From: Planctomycetota bacterium
GTDB taxonomy: Bacteria > Planctomycetota > Planctomycetia > Isosphaerales > Isosphaeraceae
Reading direction: 5' to 3'
Assembly: GCA_028291545.1 (NCBI GenBank)
Contig: JAQGHR010000040.1
Coordinates: forward strand, 32,589 to 96,588
Length of the DNA stretch: 64,000 nucleotides
A program made the translations under genes and the position numbers. Of this stretch, positions 33,095 to 41,923 are shown piece after piece (positions within the stretch are counted from its first letter, which is position 1; every line of letters begins with the position of its first letter). The notes beneath the pieces were generated by a model. The model searched no databases and was not told where the DNA came from. It worked only from the letters and a program-made list of their open reading frames with translations.

Positions 33095-34582
33095 TTACGC
33101 CGCCCCTCGTTGGAGAATCTTCTTCACGATATTCGTCGTGCTCAATCCCTCCAACCTCGGGCAGATGGCGACCCGACCACCGTACGACTCGACGAAATCG
33201 CGTCCAACGACCGTGTCAGGCGTATAATCGCCGCCCTTGACGAGGACATCGGGCCGGAGGGCGGAGATCAGATCCATCGGTGTGTCGTCATCGAACAGGA
33301 CGATGAGGTCGACGAACGGATAGAGCGAGAGCATATACGACCGCTCGGCCTCACTCACATAGGGACGATCCGTCCCCTTGAAGCGCCGGACCGAGGCGTC
33401 CGTATTCAGGCCCAGGACGAGGAAATCGGCCTCGGAACGGGCGTATTGCAGCAAGAACGCATGCCCGTAGTGAAGGATGTCGAAGCAACCGTTCGTGAAC
33501 GAGACCTTGCCACCGCCGCGACGCACTTCCCGGACTCGCTCGATCGCTCGGTCGACCCCAACGACTTTGTTGGGCCGACCGTTGGCGGCAGAGACTTCAT
33601 CGCGGAGGTGTCCCAGGGAGATCGTGCCGACGCCGAACTGGCGGACGATGGCCCGTCCGGCAAGATTGGCAAGGGCACAGGCATCCTCCAGGTCGACGTT
33701 CGACGCCAGGGCAAGAGCCAGCGTGGCCGCGACGGCGTCCCCGGCACCTGTGACGTCGTACACCTGGACCGGGATCGTCGGGACGTGATCGTGTCTTAGC
33801 CCGGAATCCCCCTCACGGCGAAACAGAGAGATCCCGCGACTGTCTCGGGTGATCGCGATCGCCGCACCTTCCGTCTGTTCGACAAGAAGCCCCGCGGCTT
33901 CGACCAGGGTCTCCTCATCCATGATCGGGCGCTCGGCTGCGACCTCGGCTTCCTTGACGTTGGGGGTCAGGACCGTTGCGCCCGCGTAGCGCCGGTAATC
34001 CCGGCCGTTGGGATCCACCACGACCGGCACGTTCCTCGATCGGGCGCCATCCAGTGCGGCACGGATCACGGCGGCCGACAGCACACCCTTTCCATAATCT
34101 TCCAGGATCACCGCGTCGGCCTCGCGAGCCGCCTCGAACGCGGCTTCGGCCAGATTCTTAAGCGCCCTTGGAGATGGCACCCCACGCACCTCGCGGTCCA
34201 CGCGGAGGAGCTGCTGGTTCTGCGCGATGAACCGTGTCTTGACCGTCGTGCATCGGGACGGATCGGCCACCAGGGCAGGCGAGATCGAGCCCGAGGCGGC
34301 AACGAGATCGCGAAACTCCTCGGCGTCCGCGTCTTCACCCACCAGGCCGACCAATGTCACGCGACCGCCCAGGCCGACCGCCTTGTGAGCCACGTTGGCC
34401 GCGCCGCCGAGCATGGTGTCTTCGCCGCCGACCTCCAAAACCTGGATCGGGGCTTCCGGGCTGAGCCGGCCGGCCTGACCCCGGACGTAGCGATCGAGCA
34501 TCACGTCGCCGATCACCGCAACGCGAGAAGGCCGAATCTCGCCGATCAGGGCGCTCAGGTCGCGTTCGTTGGCGTGAGACAT
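33095..34582 (-). CDS. hldE: Bifunctional heptose-7-phosphate kinase / heptose-1-phosphate adenylyltransferase
   Basis: 495 residues. The N-terminal 330 are a ribokinase-fold D-beta-D-heptose-7-P kinase: GDVMLDRYVRG, the GGAANVAHKAVGLG stretch and the VYDVTGAGDAVAATLA catalytic motif. The C-terminal part from about 365 is a nucleotidyltransferase: FTNGCFDILHYGHAFLLQYAR has the HxGH motif, and later DVLVKGGDYTPDTVVG. Together they make ADP-D-glycero-D-manno-heptose for LPS core. The ATG at 34582 has AGGAGG 10 nt upstream; a TTG three codons earlier would touch that site. It lies 5 bp after hldD, so the two form an operon. Confidence 0.95.
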   Translation of the reverse strand: MSHANERDLSALIGEIRPSRVAVIGDVMLDRYVRGQAGRLSPEAPIQVLEVGGEDTMLGGAANVAHKAVGLGGRVTLVGLVGEDADAEEFRDLVAASGSISPALVADPSRCTTVKTRFIAQNQQLLRVDREVRGVPSPRALKNLAEAAFEAAREADAVILEDYGKGVLSAAVIRAALDGARSRNVPVVVDPNGRDYRRYAGATVLTPNVKEAEVAAERPIMDEETLVEAAGLLVEQTEGAAIAITRDSRGISLFRREGDSGLRHDHVPTIPVQVYDVTGAGDAVAATLALALASNVDLEDACALANLAGRAIVRQFGVGTISLGHLRDEVSAANGRPNKVVGVDRAIERVREVRRGGGKVSFTNGCFDILHYGHAFLLQYARSEADFLVLGLNTDASVRRFKGTDRPYVSEAERSYMLSLYPFVDLIVLFDDDTPMDLISALRPDVLVKGGDYTPDTVVGRDFVESYGGRVAICPRLEGLSTTNIVKKILQRGAA

Positions 34583-34587
34583 CGGCG

Positions 34588-35532
34588 TCAACCCTCCTTG
34601 GTCGCGTCGAGGAACCGGGAAATCCCCTCTTCCAGCGTCGCGAACGACCGGGTGTAACCGGCCTTGCGAAGCTGGGTGATGTCCGATCGCGTGAAACTCT
34701 GATACTTCCCTCGCAACGACTCCGGGAACGGGATGTACTCGATGCGGCCTCGGCCCATCTGCGAGATCAGCGTCCGTGCGATGTCATTAAAGCTCCGGTC
34801 GACGCCGGTGCCGCAATTGTAAATTCCGTCGGCGAGCGCTCCGGTGGCAAAGTGGTGGTTAACGTCCACCACGTCTCCCACGTAGACGAAGTCGCGCCTC
34901 TGCTCGCCGGGACCGTAACCCTCGGTGCCGTCGAACAGCTTCGTCGCGCCCGTCGCGCGGATTTGATTCGCGAACTGATGGATCGTCGAGGCCATCTTGC
35001 CCTTGTACGTCTCGTTCGGGCCGTAGACGTTGAAGTAGCGAAGCCCGACGACCGTGCTCGGCAGCGGCCGAGGCAGGCGGCGCACGTAGCGATCAAACTG
35101 GAGCTTGGAATAGGCGTAAACGTTCAGCGGGGCCTCACATCGCGGATCTTCCTGGCACTGGGGCGTCCCGCCATAGACCGATGCGCTGGAGGCGTACACC
35201 ATCGGGGCCTCATATCCCAGGGCCCAGTGGAGCAACTCTTTGGAGAAGACGTAGTTCACGTCCATCATGAACCTGCCGTCGGATTCCGTCGTGTCCGCGC
35301 AGGCCCCTTGATGGTAGAGCGCGGTCGGGCGAAGTCCGGCGGCGCCGCGACGAATCAACTCGCGGAACTCGCGGTGATCCATGTAGTCGGCGATCCGAGC
35401 GTCGCGCAGATTCCGAAACTTGTCGCCCTGGGTCAGATCATCCACGGCGAGGATGTTGTCGATCCCCGCCTCGTTCAGGCGACGGACCAGATTGCTGCCG
35501 ATGAACCCGGCCGCGCCGGTGACGATGTGCAT
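34588..35532 (-). CDS. hldD: ADP-L-glycero-D-manno-heptose-6-epimerase
   Basis: 314 residues, the usual size of HldD. It starts MHIVTGAAGFIGSNLVRRLN, with the Rossmann motif at residues 6-12, followed by VDDLTQGDKFRNL typical of the family. It carries the Ser of ASSASVYGG and the Tyr/Lys pair in NVYAYSKLQFD. HldD flips the C6 stereochemistry of ADP-heptose, the last step before heptosyltransferases such as the one at 1432-2493. It is the first gene of the hldD-hldE operon with a 5-bp gap. Confidence 0.94.
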   Translation of the reverse strand: MHIVTGAAGFIGSNLVRRLNEAGIDNILAVDDLTQGDKFRNLRDARIADYMDHREFRELIRRGAAGLRPTALYHQGACADTTESDGRFMMDVNYVFSKELLHWALGYEAPMVYASSASVYGGTPQCQEDPRCEAPLNVYAYSKLQFDRYVRRLPRPLPSTVVGLRYFNVYGPNETYKGKMASTIHQFANQIRATGATKLFDGTEGYGPGEQRRDFVYVGDVVDVNHHFATGALADGIYNCGTGVDRSFNDIARTLISQMGRGRIEYIPFPESLRGKYQSFTRSDITQLRKAGYTRSFATLEEGISRFLDATKEG

Positions 35533-35947
35533 GAATCCGCTCTCCTCCGTGAGAGACGCCCGCCCGGTATGGCGCGAAATCCTATCGCAATCTCCGCTCT
35601 ACGTCGACCCGACCTTGAGATGGACGTCGCGCATCAACACGTCTGCCCGCCCTCTCAACCCGAGTAGGACATGTCGGTCAAATCCATACACGGCACTCAT
35701 TGATCCTTCCGACGACGAACCGCGGGTGGCAAATTTGCAACATCCACCCAAGTTTCCCACTTGATCTGGACGAAGGAAAGCAGTACCCTGCAATCAACAA
35801 CGCCTCCATGCACCCAAAAAATCGTGCGGGATGGTAGTTTTTCTTTTGACGCAGTCCGTCAAGATGGCGTAGCCTGAGAATCAGACTCGGCAAATGTGCC
35901 GTACATCGAACTCTCGGGATGCCACGAAGGCCTTGTGGAGCCTCGCG
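35533..35947. promoter_or_regulatory. Divergent promoter region, hldD / DUF1549 gene
   Basis: 415 bp between divergent genes. The clearest signal is TTGACG-N5-CGTCAA at 35846-35862, a perfect 6-bp palindrome whose left half looks like a -35 hexamer; a weak TAGCCT at 35870 could be the -10. An operator over a promoter is possible. No ORF of note. Confidence 0.4.
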
Positions 35948-37600
35948 ATGAAGGCCACGTCACGCCGCCTTGCACCCTCTCGGGGGCTCTGGACCCTCAC
36001 GGCCATTTTAGGCCTGGCTGTCGCCGCAACAGCAATGGCGGCCGGGCCGGACGATTCCGCGAAAGCGAAGACAAAAGCGAAGAAGGACGTGGCGGCCGTC
36101 GCCAAGACGTCGTACATCGACGAGATGCTCCAGGATTCCTGGAAGTCGTCCAAAGTCAAGTCGTCTCCGCTCTCCGCGGACGCCGAGTTCCTCCGCCGCG
36201 TCTATCTGGACCTTTGCGGCCGCATCCCCAATGTTCAGGAGGCGACCGCCTTCCTGGAAATGAAGGATTCGGGCAAGCGGGCCAAGCTCGTCGAGTACCT
36301 GCTCGCCCACCCGGATTTCGCCAAGAATTTCGGCAACGAGTGGTCGATTATCCTGGTCGGCCGCAAGCCGGCGGGCCGCGACGTGGACAAGGGGGCGCTC
36401 AGTTCATGGCTCCGCAAGCAGATCACGGCCAATCGCCCGTGGAATGAAATGGCGTATGAGCTGATCACTGCCAAGGGGAGCAACAAGGATAACGGGGCCG
36501 TCAACTACCCGATGTCCCACCTGGAAGACGGGGCCGTGAACCTGACATCATTCACCACGCGGATCTTCCTCGGCCAGCAGATCCAATGCACTCAGTGTCA
36601 CGACCACCCCTCGAATAACTGGAAGCAGGCGGATTTCTGGTCGATCAACGCGTTCTTCAAGGGCGTGAAGTCCGAGCGCGTGATGAAGACCGACGCCGTC
36701 GGGGCCGAGGTCTACGATCACACCGAGCTGAGCGACGAGCCGTCGAACGCCTACTCCAAGTATGAGAAGCGTAACGCCGTCGTCGGCATCGCCTTCCCGA
36801 CCTACCTGGACGGCACCAAGATCAGCCAGAATGCGGACGTGGACCGCCGCGAAGTCCTCGGCAAGTTCATCACCGAGAAGGACCAGAAGCAGCTCGCCCG
36901 CGCCTTCGTGAACCGCGTCTGGGGCCGCCTCTTCGGGCGAGGGATCGTCCACACGGTTGATGACTTCGGCGATCACAACAAGCCCAGCCATCCCGAGCTG
37001 CTCGAGAAGATGGCCGAGGACTTCATCGCGTCCAAATTCGACGTCAAGAACCTGTACCGGACGATCATGGCCAGCCAGGCCTACCAGCTCACGAGCGCGA
37101 TGTTGAAGGAGAACGAGAAGGACGAGACGCTGTTCAGTCATCAATCTCTCAAGCCGATGACCCCCGAACAGTTGTTCGATTCCCTGCTCACCGCGACCTC
37201 GGCCCACAAGGCGGCGGGCGGGAATTTCGACCAGATCCGCAACCAGTGGCTCGGCCAGTTCACCGTCACCTTCGCGAATGATGAGGAGGGCGAGAACTCC
37301 AACTTTCAGGGCACCATCCCCCAGGCCCTGATGATGATGAACGGCGACCTGATGTCGAAGGCCACCGGGGGCAAGGCGGGGAGCTTCCTGCACGATACGC
37401 TCGACAAGTCCCGGGCGCAGCGCAAGCCCGCCCTCTTCATCGTCAACCGGCTCTATCTCGCGGCCCTGGGTCGTTACCCCAACTCGAAGGAGTTGAACAA
37501 CGCCAGCGCCTTCCTTGAGATGAACCCGGACTCGATCGGGGTCCTTGAGGACCTGTTCTGGTCGCTGTTGAATTGCAACGAGTTCGTCCTGAATCATTGA
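35948..37600 (+). CDS. DUF1549/DUF1553-domain secreted protein
   Basis: 550 residues. A signal-type helix (about 14-31) is followed by a short Lys-rich linker. The DUF1549 domain then runs from about residue 50 to 250 (FLRRVYLDLCGRIPNVQEA at about 80), with CTQCHDHP (C214, C217, H218), a CxxCH-like motif. DUF1553 follows, with FVNRVWGRLFGRGIVHTVDDFG and MASQAYQLTSAM. The protein is typical of Planctomycetes and is generally paired with a DUF1501 gene, as here 124 bp downstream. Its biochemical role is not established. The start at 35948 begins the signal region; an upstream in-frame ATG at 35894 is possible. Confidence 0.87.
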   Translation: MKATSRRLAPSRGLWTLTAILGLAVAATAMAAGPDDSAKAKTKAKKDVAAVAKTSYIDEMLQDSWKSSKVKSSPLSADAEFLRRVYLDLCGRIPNVQEATAFLEMKDSGKRAKLVEYLLAHPDFAKNFGNEWSIILVGRKPAGRDVDKGALSSWLRKQITANRPWNEMAYELITAKGSNKDNGAVNYPMSHLEDGAVNLTSFTTRIFLGQQIQCTQCHDHPSNNWKQADFWSINAFFKGVKSERVMKTDAVGAEVYDHTELSDEPSNAYSKYEKRNAVVGIAFPTYLDGTKISQNADVDRREVLGKFITEKDQKQLARAFVNRVWGRLFGRGIVHTVDDFGDHNKPSHPELLEKMAEDFIASKFDVKNLYRTIMASQAYQLTSAMLKENEKDETLFSHQSLKPMTPEQLFDSLLTATSAHKAAGGNFDQIRNQWLGQFTVTFANDEEGENSNFQGTIPQALMMMNGDLMSKATGGKAGSFLHDTLDKSRAQRKPALFIVNRLYLAALGRYPNSKELNNASAFLEMNPDSIGVLEDLFWSLLNCNEFVLNH

Positions 37601-37724
37601 GCCGAGACGGTGGAGTCCACCTGCGCGACCCGCCCTTGAGTGAAGATCGAGAAAGTGCTCGACCCCGTTTCCTCGCCGCTGCGGTAACGTTCGAAAACCA
37701 TTCTTCCTGGGGGGTTCCCGTCCG

Positions 37725-39011
37725 ATGCTCGACCGCCTGATCACGCCCAGCGGCATGACTCGCCGCCACTTCATGGGGCACATGGCGACGACGGCCATGG
37801 CCCTCCCGGCCATGCAGCTCTTGTCCGCCATGAACGCCCAGGCCCAGACGGGCAAGAAGACGAACAAGAGCCTCATCCTCCTGTGGATGGGCGGCGGCCC
37901 TAGCCACATGGACACCTGGGACCTCAAGCCCGAGAGCGAGAAGAACGGCGGCGAGTTCAAGCCGATCCAGACCTCCGCGCCCGGCGTGATGATCAGCGAG
38001 CATCTGCCGATGGTCGCCCAGCAGATGAAGCATCTGAATATTGTTCGATCGCTGAATTCGAAGGAAGGCAACCACGATCGCGGCACGTACATGATGCACA
38101 CCGGGTACGCCCCGAACCCCACCGTGGTGCATCCCTCGTTCGGCTCCGTGCTTTCCTACGAGCTGGGCGACAAGCTGGGCAAGGAATTCGCGCTGCCCCA
38201 CGCGATCGCGATCAACGGCCCCGGCGAAGGTCCCGGCTTCCTCGGCATGACCCACGCGCCGTTCATGGTGCAGAATCCCACGGCGCCGATCGCCAACCTG
38301 TTGCCCCCGGCGGGCGTGGACGACGACCGCATGAATCGTCGCCTCCGCATGCTCGCCCTGGCCGAGAATTCGTTCGGTGCCCAGAAGCGAGGTCAGGGCG
38401 CGGCCGATCACAAGGCCGTCTACGAGAAGACCGTCAAGATGATGTCCGGCCCCTACACCAAGGCGTTCAAGCTCGACGACGAGCCCGCCGCCCTGCGTGA
38501 CAAGTATGGCCGCAACTCGTTCGGCCAGGGTTGCCTCATGGCGCGTCGCCTGGTCGAGGCCGGCGTCACCTATGTTGAGGTCTCCCTGGGCGGCTGGGAC
38601 ATGCACGCCGACATCTTCAACGCCCTCTCCAAGAACAAGCTGCCCGAGCTCGACAAGGGCATGGGCTCGCTCGTGGAAGACCTGGCCCAGCGCGGCCTGC
38701 TGGACAACACCATGGTCGTCTGGATGGGCGAATTCGGACGCACCCCGCGCATCAACCAGAACGGCGGTCGCGACCACTGGCCGCGCTCCTGGTCGGTCGT
38801 CATGGGCGGCGGCGGCATGAAGGGTGGCCAGGTGGTCGGCAAGACCGACAAGGACGGCGTCGAGGTCGTGGACCGTGAGGTCGGCGTCATGGACCTGGTC
38901 GCCAGCATGACCAAGGGCATGGGCATCAACCTCTCGACAGAATACACCACTCCTCGCGGCCGCCCACTCAAAATCGTCGACGGCGCCCAGCCGATCAGCG
39001 AACTGTTCTGA
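37725..39011 (+). CDS. DUF1501 sulfatase-like exported protein
   Basis: 428 residues. The twin-arginine signal TRRHFMGHMATTAMALP at the N-terminus suggests Tat export. The body has LILLWMGGGPSHMDTWDLKP, the DUF1501 signature with metal-binding-type Asp/His, GNHDRGTYMMHTGY, and near the end GEFGRTPRINQNGGRDHWP, which matches the alkaline-phosphatase superfamily (sulfatase-like) fold. DUF1501 proteins are frequent partners of DUF1549/DUF1553 proteins. The actual activity is unknown. A hairpin terminator follows at 39044-39084. Confidence 0.88.
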   Translation: MLDRLITPSGMTRRHFMGHMATTAMALPAMQLLSAMNAQAQTGKKTNKSLILLWMGGGPSHMDTWDLKPESEKNGGEFKPIQTSAPGVMISEHLPMVAQQMKHLNIVRSLNSKEGNHDRGTYMMHTGYAPNPTVVHPSFGSVLSYELGDKLGKEFALPHAIAINGPGEGPGFLGMTHAPFMVQNPTAPIANLLPPAGVDDDRMNRRLRMLALAENSFGAQKRGQGAADHKAVYEKTVKMMSGPYTKAFKLDDEPAALRDKYGRNSFGQGCLMARRLVEAGVTYVEVSLGGWDMHADIFNALSKNKLPELDKGMGSLVEDLAQRGLLDNTMVVWMGEFGRTPRINQNGGRDHWPRSWSVVMGGGGMKGGQVVGKTDKDGVEVVDREVGVMDLVASMTKGMGINLSTEYTTPRGRPLKIVDGAQPISELF

Positions 39012-39043
39012 TCGGGGAATTAATTCGCTCGCCATCCGGCATT

Positions 39044-39084
39044 CAAAGCGGCCATGCCCTAACACCGTGGGCATGGCCGCTTTG
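39044..39084 (+). terminator. Terminator after the DUF1501 gene
   Basis: A 16-bp perfect stem (39044-39059 with 39069-39084) and 9-nt loop begin 33 bp past the stop at 39011, with TTTG on its right arm. It ends the DUF1549-DUF1501 unit. Confidence 0.8.
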
Positions 39085-39188
39085 TTGCGCCAACCGTGAA
39101 TCCGAGGAATTTCGTTGCGGGTAATCTCAGAACGAGTATCTTGGGAGTTGTCCTGGTCCGCGATCCTCGTGCCGTTCGGGATGCACCC

Positions 39189-41732
39189 ATGAACCGCTCG
39201 CCCAAGACGACGATTTTGATCCTGAGTGGGATGCTCGGGCTGGTCGGGTTGGATCACGCGGTCGGCCAGACCATGAAAGCCGCCGCCCAGCCGGCCCCTG
39301 GCGCCGACGGCACGCCGGCCATCACCGGCATCTCACCACCGGGGGCCACAACCGGGAAGACGACCGAATGGACCGTCTCGGGTGTGAATCTCGCCGGCGT
39401 TTCCGAATGGCGAATCTCGGGTCTGGGCGTCAAGGTTCTCGAAGCCAACACCGCCGGAGCGGCGACGAAACTGAAGGTTCAGGTTGACCCGAACGCCGAG
39501 ACGGGATACCGCGAGGTCCGTGCGGTCGGTCCCACCGGGATCTCGAACCTCGGGTTGATCCGCGTCGATCGCCTCGAACAGGTGGCCGAGACCGAGCCGA
39601 ACGACTCGACCGAGCAGGCCAGCCCGCTGAAAGTCGGATCGGCCGCGTGGGGCGTGCTGAAGCCCCAGGATCTGGACTATTTCCGGATCCCGGCGAAGGC
39701 TGGGATGCGACTGACAATCGAGCTTGAGGCCCAGCGAGTCGGCACACCGATCATCCCGGTGCTCACGCTCATGACCGCCAGAGGGGCGGCACTCGCCCAG
39801 GCGAGAGAGTCTCGCGGCATCGACCATGACGCCCGGCTCTCCTTCACCTTCCCGACCGACGGCGACTATCTGATTCAAGTGCGAGACGACCTCTATGCCG
39901 GCGCCGATTCCGCGGCCTACCGCCTTCGAGTGGAGGAGGCCCCGTTCGCCACGGCCATGTTTCCGTTGGGCGGACCCCGTGGCGCGACGATCGACGTCAC
40001 GGTCTCTGGAGGCACGCTCCCTGGGCCGAGAACCAAGTCCGTGACTTTGCCGGATCGTCCGGGTGGACTCATCGATCCGGGTCCCTTCGATGGTCCCGGA
40101 GGCCCCGTGCTCGCCCCGATGAAACTCCTGGTCGGAGACGGCCCGGAAATCGTCGACTCCCCGGCGGACGCGACCGGACAATCCACGACCCCGATCGCCG
40201 CGGGGGCGACCGCCAACGGCCGGATCTCGGCTCCAGGCGAAGTGGATCGCTACACGGTGGCCGTCAAGAAGGGTTCTCCGATCGCCGTTCGCATTCGCGC
40301 CTGGGAAATGGGCTCGTGGCTCGATTCGGTCGTGACCGTTCGCGACGCCTCGGGAACGGTCTTGATCGAAAATGACGACGCGGGGAGCGACACCTCGCAA
40401 CGTAACGGTTTCTCCCTGAATCAGGCGATGGCGAGCCCCGACAGCCGACTCCTGATCGATCCCAAGGCGGACGGCGAACTGACGATCGAGGTCGCGGATC
40501 GTTACGGAGAGGGCGGGCTCAGCTACGGCTATCGCGTGGAGGTGGGCCAGGCTCGCCCCGACTTCGGGATCAGTCTGCTCTTCGCGAATCCGGCCCTGAA
40601 TCAGGCCCAGGTCAACTCACGGACACCCCGGAGGGCCACATCACCGGGCTCGACCGGGTCGCTCAACCTCAAAGCCGGCCAGTCGATTCCGATCAATTTC
40701 CTGATCACGGCCGAGGGCAAGACCGGTCCCATCGAGGTCCACGCCGAGGGCCTGCCCCCGGGCGTGACCGTCCAGCCCAAGGTCATCAAACCGACCGCGA
40801 GCGCCCCATCGCGGAACGCTCGGGGGCAGGCGAACGCGGACTCTCTCGTCCTGAAAGTGGAGATGGACGCGGAAACGTCGCTGGGCGAGCTTCGTATCGT
40901 CGCCGTCGCCCGGCCCGAGAACAGTCCCGAGCTCGTGAGAACCGCCGTCAGCGCGATCGCGATCGACACGCCACTGCCGGGCAGCGCTCCGCCCCGTCCC
41001 GTGATGCGAACGCTCACGAGTCTGCCGTTGCGAGTGATCGGCGGATCGAAGGCCGCTTCCTCGGATGTGACGGCCGCCGACTCCTCGACCGAGCTGGCCT
41101 TTCGCGGGGTCACCATCCCGGGCGTGCTCCTCCAGGGTGGACGGCTCGCCCTGGAACTGGACCTCCGGCCCCGCGCACGGGCGGCTCGCGAGGGAATGCT
41201 GGAATCGAAAGTGCTGGGAACCGACAACGGCCTCACAGTCGAGCCCGTATTGAATGCGTCGGGGGCGGCCTCCGAAGGACCGGTCGGGATCATCCGAGTA
41301 ATCGCGTCCGTGGATGCGAAGCCTGGCGCACATTCCCTATCGATCTCGCTGAAGACGAAGGCCGGTCAATCGATCGAGCGGACAGCAACCGTGATCGTCA
41401 GGCCACCGATCTCGGTAGTTGCCCGCGAGGGGATCGTCGAGTTGATCAAAGGTAAGCCCACGAACCTCTGGGTCGGCATCACGAGGGAGAGCGGGTTCGA
41501 CGGCCCGGTGGATCTGAAACTGGACTTGCCGAAGGGCGTTCGGATCGAGGGCCAGGCGACCGTTCCGGCCGGGGAGCCGGGAGCGAACATTGTCCTGATC
41601 GCGACGGACGAGCTGAAAGAGCCGTTCGCCGTGCGGATTACGGGGGTCGCGCGGATGCCGCAGGGACCGGTCCGAGTGGATTCGGCGATTCGGCCGATGA
41701 TCGTGAGCCGAACCGCCGAAAATGGTGAGTGA
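39189..41732 (+). CDS. Secreted PPC-domain protein
   Basis: 847 residues. A signal-type N-terminus (MNRSPKTTILILSGMLGLVG) is followed by Ig/IPT-like beta domains (ITGISPPGATTGKTTEWTVSG). At least two PPC (pre-peptidase C-terminal) modules follow: VAETEPNDSTEQASPLKVG with PQDLDYFRIPAKAG, and later SAPGEVDRYTVAVKKGSPI. PPC domains are beta-sandwiches common in planctomycete exported proteins, often as binding or surface modules. No catalytic domain is visible in the rest. The ATG at 39189 begins the signal peptide; the frame is open further upstream. Confidence 0.8.
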   Translation: MNRSPKTTILILSGMLGLVGLDHAVGQTMKAAAQPAPGADGTPAITGISPPGATTGKTTEWTVSGVNLAGVSEWRISGLGVKVLEANTAGAATKLKVQVDPNAETGYREVRAVGPTGISNLGLIRVDRLEQVAETEPNDSTEQASPLKVGSAAWGVLKPQDLDYFRIPAKAGMRLTIELEAQRVGTPIIPVLTLMTARGAALAQARESRGIDHDARLSFTFPTDGDYLIQVRDDLYAGADSAAYRLRVEEAPFATAMFPLGGPRGATIDVTVSGGTLPGPRTKSVTLPDRPGGLIDPGPFDGPGGPVLAPMKLLVGDGPEIVDSPADATGQSTTPIAAGATANGRISAPGEVDRYTVAVKKGSPIAVRIRAWEMGSWLDSVVTVRDASGTVLIENDDAGSDTSQRNGFSLNQAMASPDSRLLIDPKADGELTIEVADRYGEGGLSYGYRVEVGQARPDFGISLLFANPALNQAQVNSRTPRRATSPGSTGSLNLKAGQSIPINFLITAEGKTGPIEVHAEGLPPGVTVQPKVIKPTASAPSRNARGQANADSLVLKVEMDAETSLGELRIVAVARPENSPELVRTAVSAIAIDTPLPGSAPPRPVMRTLTSLPLRVIGGSKAASSDVTAADSSTELAFRGVTIPGVLLQGGRLALELDLRPRARAAREGMLESKVLGTDNGLTVEPVLNASGAASEGPVGIIRVIASVDAKPGAHSLSISLKTKAGQSIERTATVIVRPPISVVAREGIVELIKGKPTNLWVGITRESGFDGPVDLKLDLPKGVRIEGQATVPAGEPGANIVLIATDELKEPFAVRITGVARMPQGPVRVDSAIRPMIVSRTAENGE

Positions 41733-41923
41733 GACGATATCGAATATCGCCGCCACCTGGGGCGTCGGTCTAGGGGCGGCCTCGCGCCCCGATCGCACAG
41801 GCGAACTTCGAATAGCCGTCCTTTGAAACCATTCGATTCGATCTGACTTCGGGCCATCCGGCCGCCGACCGACCCTACCTGTCACGGTCCGGCCGGGCCA
41901 TCGCCCAGAAAGGTGAGAGCGCG

